Source: Cellvibrionales bacterium UBA2618 (GTDB lineage: Bacteria > Pseudomonadota > Gammaproteobacteria > Pseudomonadales > Porticoccaceae). Taken from it: a DNA stretch of 5,618 nt. This document shows positions 1-5,618 of the stretch, in pieces. The stretch is from positions 1 through 5,618 of the forward strand of contig DDJS01000065.1 of assembly GCA_002339165.1 (NCBI GenBank). The letters are read 5' to 3'. A model generated the notes under the pieces. The model was given only the letters and a program-made list of their open reading frames with translations, searched no databases and was not told the origin of the DNA. The translations under genes were made by a program, and so were the position numbers. How positions within the stretch are numbered: position 1 is the stretch's first letter; every line of letters starts with the position of its first letter.

Positions 1-189
1 TGATTGTCTATTTGATATCTATATTTCATCTCAAATAATACCCTAACAAGCCGTAAAGTGTAAATTCAGACTACTAAATTCAAGCGTCTTGAATCGCGAC
101 GCGCGTTGTGTCGACTAAACCATTGCTGCCGGAATCATCATGCATCCTAACCCTGAATCAAACGGAATACGACAAGGAGTTGTACTTGT
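1..189. other. Noncoding left edge, downstream of the hydrolase gene
   Basis: This stretch lies past the stop codon of the leftward hydrolase gene. The first 80 or so bases are clearly AT-rich compared with the rest of the window. I see no open frame with a plausible start, no RNA gene and no strong terminator. The only structure is a 6-base inverted repeat at 171-190 that ends on the first base of the hydrolase stop codon, described separately. The neighbouring gene to the left is outside the window. Confidence 0.6.
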
Positions 190-190
190 C
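171..190 (-). other. Weak hairpin at the 3' end of the hydrolase gene
   Basis: GACAAG at 171-176 pairs perfectly with CTTGTC at 185-190, with an 8-base loop. It sits directly on the stop codon of the leftward hydrolase gene, where a terminator would be expected. The stem is short, only half GC, and is not followed by a T-run on the minus strand, so intrinsic termination is doubtful. It could equally be a chance dyad. Confidence 0.25.
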
Positions 191-1185
191 TAATCAACGA
201 ATGGATTGATCTCTCCAAGAATGGGTGTGATAAAAAAATCTACCGCCCGCCCGGCATCGTTAAGCGCCTCGCGCAATCGCAACTGCGGTTCCTCGATCGG
301 TTCATCGGTGAGTATAAATGTGCCCCAATGCATCGCAAATGCCCTGCCAGCCCCAACATCCTCGGCAATCTGCAGTGCTTCATCGGGGTCGACGTGCGAA
401 GCGGCCATAAACCAGCGTGGTGCATAGGCACCAATCGGAATAAAAGCATAGTCTGGCGCGCCCAGTCGCTGGCGGATGTCGCTAAAATCCGACGAATAAC
501 CGGTGTCGCCAGCATGGTACAAGGTTCGTTCTGGCGCGGCCATATACCAGCCACCCCAGAGGCTTCGATTACGGTCTAATAGACCTCTAGCCGACCAGTG
601 GTGGGCCGGTGTGAAGGTGAAGACCGTCCGTTCAACCTGCCGACTCTGCCACCAGTCATACTCCTCCACTCGTTCAATACCGACGGATTTCAGCAGCGCG
701 AGATCCCCCTTTGGCACCAAGAACAGCGCCCTTGGATGATTCGCCTGCAACGCCAACAAGCTTGGAATATCCAGATGGTCGTAATGATTATGACTCACCA
801 GCACCACGTCAATTGGCGGCAGCGAGGTCAACGCAATCGCTGGCTCCACCATCCGCTCGGGCCCTGCCCAAGAGACCGGCGACGCACGACGAGAAAAAAT
901 TGGATCGGTAATAATCGTCAGGTCGCCATTGTTGAGCAGGTAGGTGGCATGACCAATCCACACCGCATATTGGGTACTCTGGCCGCTCAAACCTTTCCAA
1001 TCATCAGATCTTGGCAATTCAATCGGCGCTGGTTGCTGGCGCGCCACACGCCACTGCAACAAATCCACCAGCGATTTATTGATCGCTTGACCATCGCTAT
1101 TGGTGAACCGATCGCCACCCGCACAAGCGATAAGCCATTGACTGAGCGCAATCCAAAGTATCGTTTGAATGATCGAACGTGACAC
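190..1185 (-). CDS. NAPE-PLD/UlaG-like metallo-beta-lactamase-fold hydrolase, predicted lipoprotein
   Basis: Predicted binuclear-zinc hydrolase of the COG2220 group (metal-dependent hydrolases related to NAPE-PLD), 331 residues. The start chosen is GTG at 1185, because it follows AAAAGG by 7 bases and leaves a clean lipoprotein signal: a hydrophobic stretch at residues 4-19 and a lipobox ending LIAC, with the lipidated Cys at 21. A TTG start 13 codons upstream would spoil this. The residue after Cys is Ala, which favours the outer membrane. Metal-site motifs in order: HNHYDH (His132, His134, Asp136, His137), HHW (His196 likely ligand), HAGDTG (Asp227 as bridging ligand) and MHWGTF (His286). 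The stretch IGAYAPRWFMAASHVDPDEA closely resembles the NAPE-PLD subfamily. NAPE-PLD cleaves N-acyl-phosphatidylethanolamine. A phospholipid-like substrate is a reasonable guess here, but many bacterial members are uncharacterised. The gene stands alone, divergent from ppnP. Confidence 0.9.
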   Translation of the reverse strand: MSRSIIQTILWIALSQWLIACAGGDRFTNSDGQAINKSLVDLLQWRVARQQPAPIELPRSDDWKGLSGQSTQYAVWIGHATYLLNNGDLTIITDPIFSRRASPVSWAGPERMVEPAIALTSLPPIDVVLVSHNHYDHLDIPSLLALQANHPRALFLVPKGDLALLKSVGIERVEEYDWWQSRQVERTVFTFTPAHHWSARGLLDRNRSLWGGWYMAAPERTLYHAGDTGYSSDFSDIRQRLGAPDYAFIPIGAYAPRWFMAASHVDPDEALQIAEDVGAGRAFAMHWGTFILTDEPIEEPQLRLREALNDAGRAVDFFITPILGEINPFVD

Positions 1186-1192
1186 AAAATAA

Positions 1193-1198
1193 CCTTTT
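1193..1198 (-). promoter_or_regulatory. Ribosome binding site deciding the GTG start of the hydrolase
   Basis: Reading on the minus strand, AAAAGG lies 7 bases before GTG at 1185. This spacing is ideal, and it supports GTG over the upstream TTG codons that would extend the frame to 1224. Confidence 0.65.
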
Positions 1199-1496
1199 AA
1201 CAATAGTGAGCCATGGGAATGCAAGGGCGCTCTAACCGCCGACTAACACGCCCGCCATCCGAGGGCCACCAGTGCGCTTTGCTCGCGTCGTTCACCGGCA
1301 GTCACTCCGCGCATGCGTCGCATAATGAAGCAATCCACGCGATAAACAAAAGGCCATCTGGCGTTCAGTTTGCGCGTCTAAGTCCAATCAATAAATTAAC
1401 CGCTTTTTGAATATTTGTCCATGCTCATCTACTACAATAGCCTGCCATAGCAGTCTGGCTAATTTCGCAAAACCGTCAATAACCACTCTGTGGAGA

Positions 1497-1506
1497 TTTG
1501 GCCAAA
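1497..1506. repeat. 10-base palindrome upstream of ppnP
   Basis: TTTGGCCAAA is a perfect palindrome 68 bases before the ppnP start codon. It could be a half-site or operator for a dimeric regulator, but one 10-base palindrome in a region of this size is not far from chance. No second copy is seen in the window. Confidence 0.2.
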
Positions 1507-1563
1507 CCGCCTAGCCATCGATCGGACTATTGATTAATCGACCTATTCACAACAACTCAACAC

Positions 1564-1567
1564 AGGA
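1564..1567 (+). promoter_or_regulatory. Ribosome binding site of ppnP
   Basis: AGGA sits 7 bases before ATG at 1575. It fixes the start of ppnP and argues against an in-frame TTG at 1530 that would add 15 residues with no family counterpart. Confidence 0.7.
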
Positions 1568-1574
1568 TACTGAC

Positions 1575-1892
1575 ATGTCTCAATTTAACAACGTAACGGT
1601 CGACATCGCCGCCAACGTCTATTTCGACGGCGGCGTCATCAGCCGCTCGATCCACTTCGCCGATGGTAGCCATAAGACGCTGGGCGTCGCACTGCCCGGT
1701 GAATACCAATTCACTACCGCGGTTGAGGAGTTGATGGAATTTTCGTCCGGTGAGGTTGAGGTTTTATTACCCGCAGAATCGGCGTGGCAAACTATCACCG
1801 CTGGCATGTCGTTTTCGGTGCCCGCTGGAGCGACCTTCCACTTGAGAGTTCACAGCATCAGCGATTATTGCTGCTCCTACGCGCGGTCATAA
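1575..1892 (+). CDS. ppnP: Pyrimidine/purine nucleoside phosphorylase PpnP
   Basis: PpnP (formerly YaiE, DUF1255) is a small cytoplasmic cupin-fold enzyme. It splits many nucleosides with phosphate to a free base and ribose 1-phosphate, acting in nucleoside salvage. The 105-residue product is slightly longer than the 94 residues of the E. coli protein, mostly at its N-terminus. The family core is clear: GVALPGEYQF at residues 37-46, a Glu/Met-rich strand and turn at 51-60, VEVLLP at 61-66, a Trp at 71, and SVPAGATFHLRV at 81-92, followed by a C-terminal Tyr/Cys-rich strand. There is no signal peptide or membrane segment. The gene is monocistronic in this window, divergent from the hydrolase and convergent with the metal transporter operon, so nothing nearby suggests a special partner. 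The family assignment is made from remembered sequence similarity. Confidence 0.92.
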   Translation: MSQFNNVTVDIAANVYFDGGVISRSIHFADGSHKTLGVALPGEYQFTTAVEELMEFSSGEVEVLLPAESAWQTITAGMSFSVPAGATFHLRVHSISDYCCSYARS

Positions 1893-1900
1893 CCGCCAGG

Positions 1901-1974
1901 TCGCAGTAATGGCAGATGCTCGAGATGATAAGGGTATCGACACGCGAGCTCGCCAAGATGAGCCATTACTGCGA
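1901..1974. repeat. Perfect 13-base inverted repeat with foldable 48-base loop
   Basis: TCGCAGTAATGGC at 1901-1913 is exactly reverse-complementary to 1962-1974. The loop can fold further: GCTCG at 1918-1922 pairs with CGAGC at 1945-1949, and GATA at 1927-1930 pairs with TATC at 1935-1938. The left arm begins 8 bases after the ppnP stop codon. On the minus strand the right arm holds the last two codons and the stop codon of the final permease gene. A shared hairpin ending two convergent transcripts is the simplest reading. No T-run follows the stem on either strand, so a standard intrinsic terminator is not supported. A 3'-end stabilising structure or the remnant of a small inverted duplication are alternatives. 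Confidence 0.7.
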
Positions 1975-2856
1975 GTCGAATAGGCTCGGCATTCGGGATT
2001 CTGATCTCAATAGCGCCGATGAGGCGCGCTTGGCATTGATGCTGTGGCGAATAAAAACCAGAATAAAGACTACCGTCATCAACACCACAATCGTCGGGGC
2101 TGGTGCGCTGTCGATATAAAAACTCAGATAAACCCCAGCGAATGAGGTCGATAGGGAAATGCTCACCGATGCGATCACCATCGATTGGAATTTTTCGGTG
2201 AGCAGATGCGCCGTCGCTCCCGGCGTGATCAACATCGCTATCACCAAGATCATACCGACGGCCTTTAGCGCACCCACAATCGTCAACGACAAAAGCGACA
2301 AAAGGCCGTAGTGCAACATCACCACCGGCAGGCCAATGGCCTTTGCATGCTGATGATCAAACACGAAGGCCAACAGGTCGCGGCCTTTTAATATCAACGC
2401 CGTGACCACCAGTAGGGTGATCGCGCCAGCCTCGGCAACATCTCGCCAACTCAGTCCAAGCACGTCGCCAAACAGCACGTGGTCGAGGTGCACCGCAGAT
2501 TCTATTTTGGTCATCAGCACTAGACCCAGGGCGAACATACTGGAAAAAACCACCCCCATGACGGTGTCCTCTTTGAGCCGACTGTTTTCTTTCAAAAAGC
2601 CGGTCGATAGCGCGCATAGCATCCCCGCAGCAAACGCACCGATGGCGTAGGGGAACCCCACCACGTAAGCAATCACCACCCCCGGCAACACCGAGTGTGA
2701 AATCGCATCGCCCATCAGTGACCAGCCCTTTAAGACCAAAAAACAAGACAACACCGCGGTCGGAACAGCGACCAAAAGAACAATGTAAAACGCCTGTTGC
2801 ATAAAGGTGTAGGTAAAGGGTTCCAGTAATGGGTTTAGCCAATCGGTTATATTCAT
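1966..2856 (-). CDS. sitD: Mn/Fe-type metal ABC transporter, second permease (SitD/YfeD-like)
   Basis: Inner-membrane permease of the ABC-3 (metal) family, 296 residues. It would form one half of the translocation channel of a Mn(II)/Fe(II) importer. About seven to nine hydrophobic segments are visible, including residues 22-42, 56-87, 98-115, 141-156, 178-212, 226-246 and 254-269. The family signature GWSLMGDAISHSVLPGV at 44-60 contains Asp50 and His54, the positions thought to contact the metal in related permeases. A cytoplasmic coupling segment near GRDLLAFVFD (158-167) probably meets the ATPase. The N-terminus is longer than in the partner permease and the C-terminal tail, from about 270, is basic. 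ATG at 2856 follows the upstream permease stop codon by 4 bases with only a weak GGA before it, implying translational coupling. It is the last gene of the operon, and its stop codon lies inside the 13-base inverted repeat. Confidence 0.9.
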   Translation of the reverse strand: MNITDWLNPLLEPFTYTFMQQAFYIVLLVAVPTAVLSCFLVLKGWSLMGDAISHSVLPGVVIAYVVGFPYAIGAFAAGMLCALSTGFLKENSRLKEDTVMGVVFSSMFALGLVLMTKIESAVHLDHVLFGDVLGLSWRDVAEAGAITLLVVTALILKGRDLLAFVFDHQHAKAIGLPVVMLHYGLLSLLSLTIVGALKAVGMILVIAMLITPGATAHLLTEKFQSMVIASVSISLSTSFAGVYLSFYIDSAPAPTIVVLMTVVFILVFIRHSINAKRASSALLRSESRMPSLFDSQ

Positions 2857-2860
2857 TTAA

Positions 2861-3763
2861 TCAGTCCGGCCGGTTCTGCTGGGTTACCAGCAGCGGACAA
2901 AGATCATAGGCCAAATCAATATTCTTGCGGATGTTTGCGCGCTTTCGCGCTGCCAAATAGCCGTGCTTGGGCGCCAGTAAAAACACTAAGATAAAAATGA
3001 TAGCTTGTAGTACGACGATAATTCCTCCGGTCGCGCCATCGATAAAAAAGCTCAGATAAGCGCCCAAAAACGAAGTGCTGGTGCCGATCAACATGCTCAA
3101 CACCACCACCTTGCCGAATCGATCGGCGAGTAAATACGCAGTGGCGCCCGGCGTCACCACCAGGGCGATCACCAAAAACGCGCCCACCGTTTGTAGCGCC
3201 GCCACCGTCGATGCACTGAGTAACGCGAAAAAAATGATTTTTAAGCGGTGGGGGTTTAAACCAATGCTTCGGGCGTGGTTTTCATCGAAAAAGACTACCA
3301 ACAGATCGCGCCACTTGGTCGCCAACACCAGCAGTGACACAACGCTAATAATCAATAATTGCAGTGAGTCTGCCGGCGTGATGGCCAAAATATTACCCAG
3401 CACTATGGTCTGGATATTGACCGAAGCCGGCGATATCGAGATCATAAATAACCCGAGGCCAAAAAAGGAACTAAAGATCAATCCGATAATCGCATCTTCT
3501 TTTAATTTCGAGCGACGACTCAGAAACAACATGGTACTGGCGGCCAATCCCCCAGCGAAGAAAGCCCCCAACGCAAATGGCAAACCAAGCATATAGGCGC
3601 CCGCAACCCCCGGAACAATCGAGTGCGACAGCGCATCGCCGATCAGCGACCATCCCTTGAGCATCAGATAGGCGCTCAAAAAGCCACAGACCCCACCGAC
3701 CAGCGAACTGATAACCATGGCGTTGACCATGTAACGATATTCAAAGGGCGTCGTCCAATCCAC
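2861..3763 (-). CDS. sitC: Mn/Fe-type metal ABC transporter, first permease (SitC/YfeC-like)
   Basis: ABC-3 family inner-membrane permease, 300 residues, the partner of the next gene's product in a heterodimeric channel. Hydrophobic segments include residues 13-35, 50-81, 91-110, 133-148, 175-205, 218-240 and 247-263. The motif GWSLIGDALSHSIVPGV at 37-53 carries Asp43 and His47. WRDLLVVFFDENHARSIG at 151-168 is the likely ATPase-coupling region, and TPGATAYLL at 204-212 is conserved between both permeases. The two permeases share all these motifs but differ elsewhere, as expected for old paralogues of the SitC/SitD kind rather than a recent duplication. The start is GTG at 3763, with AGGT ending 6 bases before it; the ATPase stop codon overlaps this Shine-Dalgarno. 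The C-terminal tail from about 265 is basic, then hydrophilic. The metal specificity cannot be read from the permease alone. Confidence 0.9.
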   Translation of the reverse strand: MDWTTPFEYRYMVNAMVISSLVGGVCGFLSAYLMLKGWSLIGDALSHSIVPGVAGAYMLGLPFALGAFFAGGLAASTMLFLSRRSKLKEDAIIGLIFSSFFGLGLFMISISPASVNIQTIVLGNILAITPADSLQLLIISVVSLLVLATKWRDLLVVFFDENHARSIGLNPHRLKIIFFALLSASTVAALQTVGAFLVIALVVTPGATAYLLADRFGKVVVLSMLIGTSTSFLGAYLSFFIDGATGGIIVVLQAIIFILVFLLAPKHGYLAARKRANIRKNIDLAYDLCPLLVTQQNRPD

Positions 3764-3769
3764 TATTTT

Positions 3770-3773
3770 ACCT
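3770..3773 (-). promoter_or_regulatory. Ribosome binding site of the first permease, overlapping the ATPase stop codon
   Basis: On the minus strand AGGT is placed 6 bases before GTG at 3763 and overlaps the TAG of the ATPase gene. Ribosomes finishing the ATPase would be positioned to restart here, which fits coupled synthesis of the transporter subunits. Confidence 0.5.
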
Positions 3774-4623
3774 ATTCCGCCCGTGTTTGGGCCGATGAAT
3801 CATCGTCACCGTAGAGCACCACAGGGCGTTCGTCGTCAGATAGCACCGTTACCTGGCGCCGATCATCATCGTCGTGAAGTTGTTTTCCAGTAAGGACAAA
3901 GCGACGAAGTACGCCACCAAAGGCTCGCTGTAAGTTTTCCTGGGTAAATACCTCGCGGGTCTCGCCCGACGCCAACACCGTTCGGTCAATCAACACCGCT
4001 CGATCGCAAAACTCCGGCACACTGCCCAGATTGTGCGTCGACACCAATATCACCTTGCCTTCGTCGCGCAGATCTCGCAATAGCGCCATGATCTGTTCCT
4101 CGGTCTTGACATCAACTCCGGTAAAGGGCTCGTCGAGTAGCACCACCTGACTCTCCTGAGCCAGCGCACGAGCCAGAAATACGCGTTTTTTCTGGCCTCC
4201 AGATAGCTCGCCAATCTGTCGATAGCGCAGTTCTTCCAGACCGACACGCTCGAGCGCGATGGACACCTTTTCTCGGTCAATTTGGCGCGCCATGCGCAGC
4301 ATGTTCATATGACCATAACGCCCCATCATCACGACGTCTTCAACCAGCACCGGAAAATCCCAATCGATCTCTTCGGACTGGGGCACATAGGCCACTCGGT
4401 TGCTTTTTAGCGCCTGAGGAACAGACAGGCCGAGGATTTCCACCGATCCCTTAGCCAGCGTGACAAACCCCATAATGGATTTAAACAACGTCGATTTACC
4501 GCTGCCATTGACCCCAACTAGCGCAGTAATCGAACCCACCGGCAGCGTAAAACTGGCATTGTGCAGCGCAGTGTGACCATTTTTATAGGTCACCGTGATA
4601 TCGTTGATAACGAGTCCGATCAC
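3772..4623 (-). CDS. sitB: Mn/Fe-type metal ABC transporter, ATP-binding protein (SitB/YfeB-like)
   Basis: Cytoplasmic ATPase that powers metal import, 283 residues, expected as a homodimer under the two permeases. All ABC elements are intact: Walker A GVNGSGKST at 37-45 (Lys43), Q-loop Gln82, signature LSGGQ at 140-144, Walker B VVLLDEP at 160-166 with catalytic Glu165, D-loop near 168-171 and H-loop His197. After the core, residues 245-283 form an acidic tail with a DDDD run at 251-254 and a further DDD at 273-275. A tail with a VTVLSDDERPVVLYG-like sequence is, as far as I recall, usual in this subgroup, so it is not an added domain. The start is GTG at 4623, sharing one base with the TAG stop of the binding-protein gene. 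There is only a weak Shine-Dalgarno, so translation is probably coupled. The product name follows from motifs plus operon context. Confidence 0.93.
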   Translation of the reverse strand: MIGLVINDITVTYKNGHTALHNASFTLPVGSITALVGVNGSGKSTLFKSIMGFVTLAKGSVEILGLSVPQALKSNRVAYVPQSEEIDWDFPVLVEDVVMMGRYGHMNMLRMARQIDREKVSIALERVGLEELRYRQIGELSGGQKKRVFLARALAQESQVVLLDEPFTGVDVKTEEQIMALLRDLRDEGKVILVSTHNLGSVPEFCDRAVLIDRTVLASGETREVFTQENLQRAFGGVLRRFVLTGKQLHDDDDRRQVTVLSDDERPVVLYGDDDSSAQTRAE

Positions 4624-5549
4624 TATTCCAGGCCCGCAGCGATCGTGCTCAAAGTAGTGGTCAAGAGATCTATGTAAGTCGGCACTGGGCCGTCGACTGC
4701 GCTCAACGAATCGACATAGAGTACTCCCGCGTAGCGCGCGCCGGTCTCTCTTGCCACTTGCTGCGCTGGTTTAGCCGACACCGTGCTCTCGCTAAACACA
4801 CTCGCTATACGATGCTTGCGGACGCTGTCTATGACCTTGCGAACCTGCTGCGGCGTACCCTGCCCATCGGCGTTGATCGGCCACAGATACAGTTCTTTTA
4901 AATCGTAGTCGCGCGCCAGATAACTAAAGGCGCCCTCGCTGGTCACCAGCCAACGACGCTGTTCCGCGATATTTGCGATTCTCTCCCTAAACGGTTCGAC
5001 TGCCGCCAGTACCTCGCCGGCGTAGCGTGCGGCATTTGCATTGTAGGCATCCGCATTAACGCTATCGTAACGCACCAGCGCACGTCGGATATTGTCGATG
5101 TAAATTAGCGCATTGGGTGCCGACATCCAGGCATGCGGGTTTGGCTTACCCGAGTAAGGCCCATCGGAGATGCCCATCGGCTGGATACTATCGGTCACCA
5201 CCACCCGCGGTAAATCGCGCAAATTTTGAAAAAATTTATCGAACCATAACTCCAGATTTAAGCCATTGTAGAGTATCAGTTGGGCGCCCTGCCCGCGTCG
5301 AATATCGCCCGGCGTGGTTTGATAATTATGAATTTCTGCATCGGGTTTGGTAATCGACTCAACCACCGCGGCATCGCCAGCGACGTTGCGCGCCATATCA
5401 GCGATCACCGTGAACGTGGTCAGTACCTTAAATTTTTTATGGGTGACTTTTTCAGCTTCTACAGCATCATCTTGTTCAGCAAAAACATCACCACAGCAAA
5501 ACGCACACAGGCATACAATCAATCGTGCCCACCGAGCTGAACCGCACAT
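4623..5549 (-). CDS. sitA: Periplasmic Mn/Fe-binding protein of a metal ABC transporter (SitA/YfeA-like)
   Basis: Cluster A-I solute-binding protein, 308 residues, that captures a divalent metal in the periplasm and passes it to the permeases. ATG at 5549 is chosen because AAGGA lies 5 bases upstream and the product then begins with a signal peptide: basic start (Arg6, Arg9), hydrophobic core 10-19 and a VFA site, cut likely after Ala24. A TTG 16 codons upstream would misplace it. Probable metal ligands are His74 (AEIHNYQTTPGD), His139 (NPHAW), Glu205 (SEGAFSYLA) and Asp280 (YVDSLS). A His-His-Glu-Asp set is typical of Mn/Fe proteins such as PsaA and YfeA; ZnuA-type zinc proteins usually have a third His and a His-rich loop, both absent here. 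The protein is not a lipoprotein by its signal sequence. It is the first gene of the operon, with its stop codon overlapping the ATPase start. Confidence 0.92.
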   Translation of the reverse strand: MCGSARWARLIVCLCAFCCGDVFAEQDDAVEAEKVTHKKFKVLTTFTVIADMARNVAGDAAVVESITKPDAEIHNYQTTPGDIRRGQGAQLILYNGLNLELWFDKFFQNLRDLPRVVVTDSIQPMGISDGPYSGKPNPHAWMSAPNALIYIDNIRRALVRYDSVNADAYNANAARYAGEVLAAVEPFRERIANIAEQRRWLVTSEGAFSYLARDYDLKELYLWPINADGQGTPQQVRKVIDSVRKHRIASVFSESTVSAKPAQQVARETGARYAGVLYVDSLSAVDGPVPTYIDLLTTTLSTIAAGLE

Positions 5550-5554
5550 ATTAA

Positions 5555-5560
5555 TCCTTA
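5555..5560 (-). promoter_or_regulatory. Ribosome binding site of the metal-binding protein gene
   Basis: TAAGGA on the minus strand ends 5 bases before ATG at 5549. It is the strongest Shine-Dalgarno in the operon, in keeping with the need for excess binding protein over the membrane subunits. It decides the start against the upstream TTG at 5597. Confidence 0.7.
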
Positions 5561-5598
5561 TTGGGTATTCCGTTGACGTGGCAAAGATGATTTCCAAA

Positions 5599-5612
5599 CT
5601 GCATGTATGCAG
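5599..5612. promoter_or_regulatory. Candidate operator: 14-base dyad upstream of the metal transporter operon
   Basis: On the minus strand CTGCAT and ATGCAG face each other across 2 bases, 49 bases before the first start codon of the operon. The position suits an operator for a dimeric repressor such as a metal sensor. It does not match the Fur, Zur or E. coli MntR boxes that I know. No convincing -35/-10 pair is visible between it and the gene, and the window ends 6 bases beyond it, so the promoter may lie partly outside. Confidence 0.35.
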
Positions 5613-5618
5613 AAAAGA

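Larger units (their letters stand above)
1186..1574. other. Divergent intergenic region between the hydrolase and ppnP
   Basis: These 389 bases separate two divergently transcribed genes and should hold both promoters. I could not find a good sigma-70 pair. The best -10-like hexamer for ppnP is TACAAT at 1433-1438, but the nearest -35-like element, TTGAAT at 1407-1412, is 20 bases away, which is too long. Small dyads are present: CGCATGCG near 1312, GCCATCTGGC near 1352 and TTTGGCCAAA at 1497-1506. None matches an operator I recognise. A 65-codon open frame (1213-1410, plus) has no ribosome binding site and no recognisable protein sequence, so I do not call it a gene. If TACAAT is the real -10, ppnP has a leader of roughly 130 bases. 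Confidence 0.5.

Noticed and set aside
598..1182. 194-codon open frame on the plus strand
   Set aside because: It lies wholly antisense to the hydrolase, whose metal-site motifs prove the other frame. The translation is rich in Arg, Trp and His with no recognisable family, as expected of a shadow frame.
1213..1410. 65-codon open frame on the plus strand in the divergent gap
   Set aside because: There is no ribosome binding site, no recognisable domain and an unremarkable composition. An open frame of this length arises easily by chance at this base composition.
1890..1980. Integron attC site or small mobile element explanation for the inverted repeat
   Set aside because: The RYYYAAC and GTTRRRY core sites of attC are not present at the ends, no target-site duplication flanks the arms, and no integrase or transposase gene is nearby.
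1916..2119. 67-codon open frame on the plus strand starting within the inverted repeat loop
   Set aside because: Most of it is antisense to the conserved permease gene, it has no ribosome binding site, and its sequence resembles nothing I know.
3075..3596. 173-codon open frame on the plus strand
   Set aside because: It is antisense to the first permease, whose transmembrane pattern and GDALSH motif identify the coding strand.
1966..3763. Recent tandem duplication of a permease gene
   Set aside because: The two permeases share motifs but differ across most of their length and at both ends. This is the normal two-permease arrangement of Sit/Yfe-type systems.
5550..5618. Metal-responsive riboswitch in the leader of the transporter operon
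   Set aside because: Only 69 bases of upstream sequence are visible, and apart from the short dyad they show no structure resembling a yybP-ykoY or other known metal riboswitch.

Overview
The window looks like chromosomal DNA of a Gram-negative proteobacterium, most likely a gammaproteobacterium. The basis is a classical signal peptide, an outer-membrane-type lipoprotein signal, a PpnP of the enterobacterial/gammaproteobacterial kind and a SitABCD/YfeABCD-type metal transporter. The taxon is an inference. Base composition looks close to half G+C, with an AT-rich left edge. I see no tRNA, rRNA, CRISPR array, insertion sequence or phage gene.

Layout from left to right. Positions 1-189 are noncoding DNA downstream of a leftward gene. 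Positions 190-1185 (minus) encode a NAPE-PLD-like metallo-beta-lactamase-fold hydrolase carrying a lipoprotein signal. Positions 1186-1574 are a divergent intergenic region of 389 bases. Positions 1575-1892 (plus) encode PpnP, a small cupin-fold nucleoside phosphorylase. The rest of the window (1966-5549, minus) is one compact four-gene operon, transcribed right to left: periplasmic metal-binding protein, ATPase, permease, permease. The junctions are a 1-base overlap, an 8-base... spacing counted between stop and start codons, and a 4-base gap, so the genes are almost certainly cotranscribed and translationally coupled.

The four transporter proteins form a complete importer. The binding protein has the His-His-Glu-Asp ligand set typical of Mn/Fe(II) cluster A-I proteins and lacks the His-rich loop of ZnuA. 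It would deliver metal to a channel made of two homologous but distinct permeases, driven by the ATPase. No metal regulator (MntR, Mur, Fur or Zur) is encoded in the window. A 14-base dyad 50 bases upstream of the first gene is the only candidate operator.

The most notable structure outside genes is a perfect 13-base inverted repeat (1901-1913 and 1962-1974) between the convergent ends of ppnP and the last permease gene. One arm contains the permease stop codon, and the 48-base loop can itself fold. I found no convincing new multi-gene system; the genes belong to known families.
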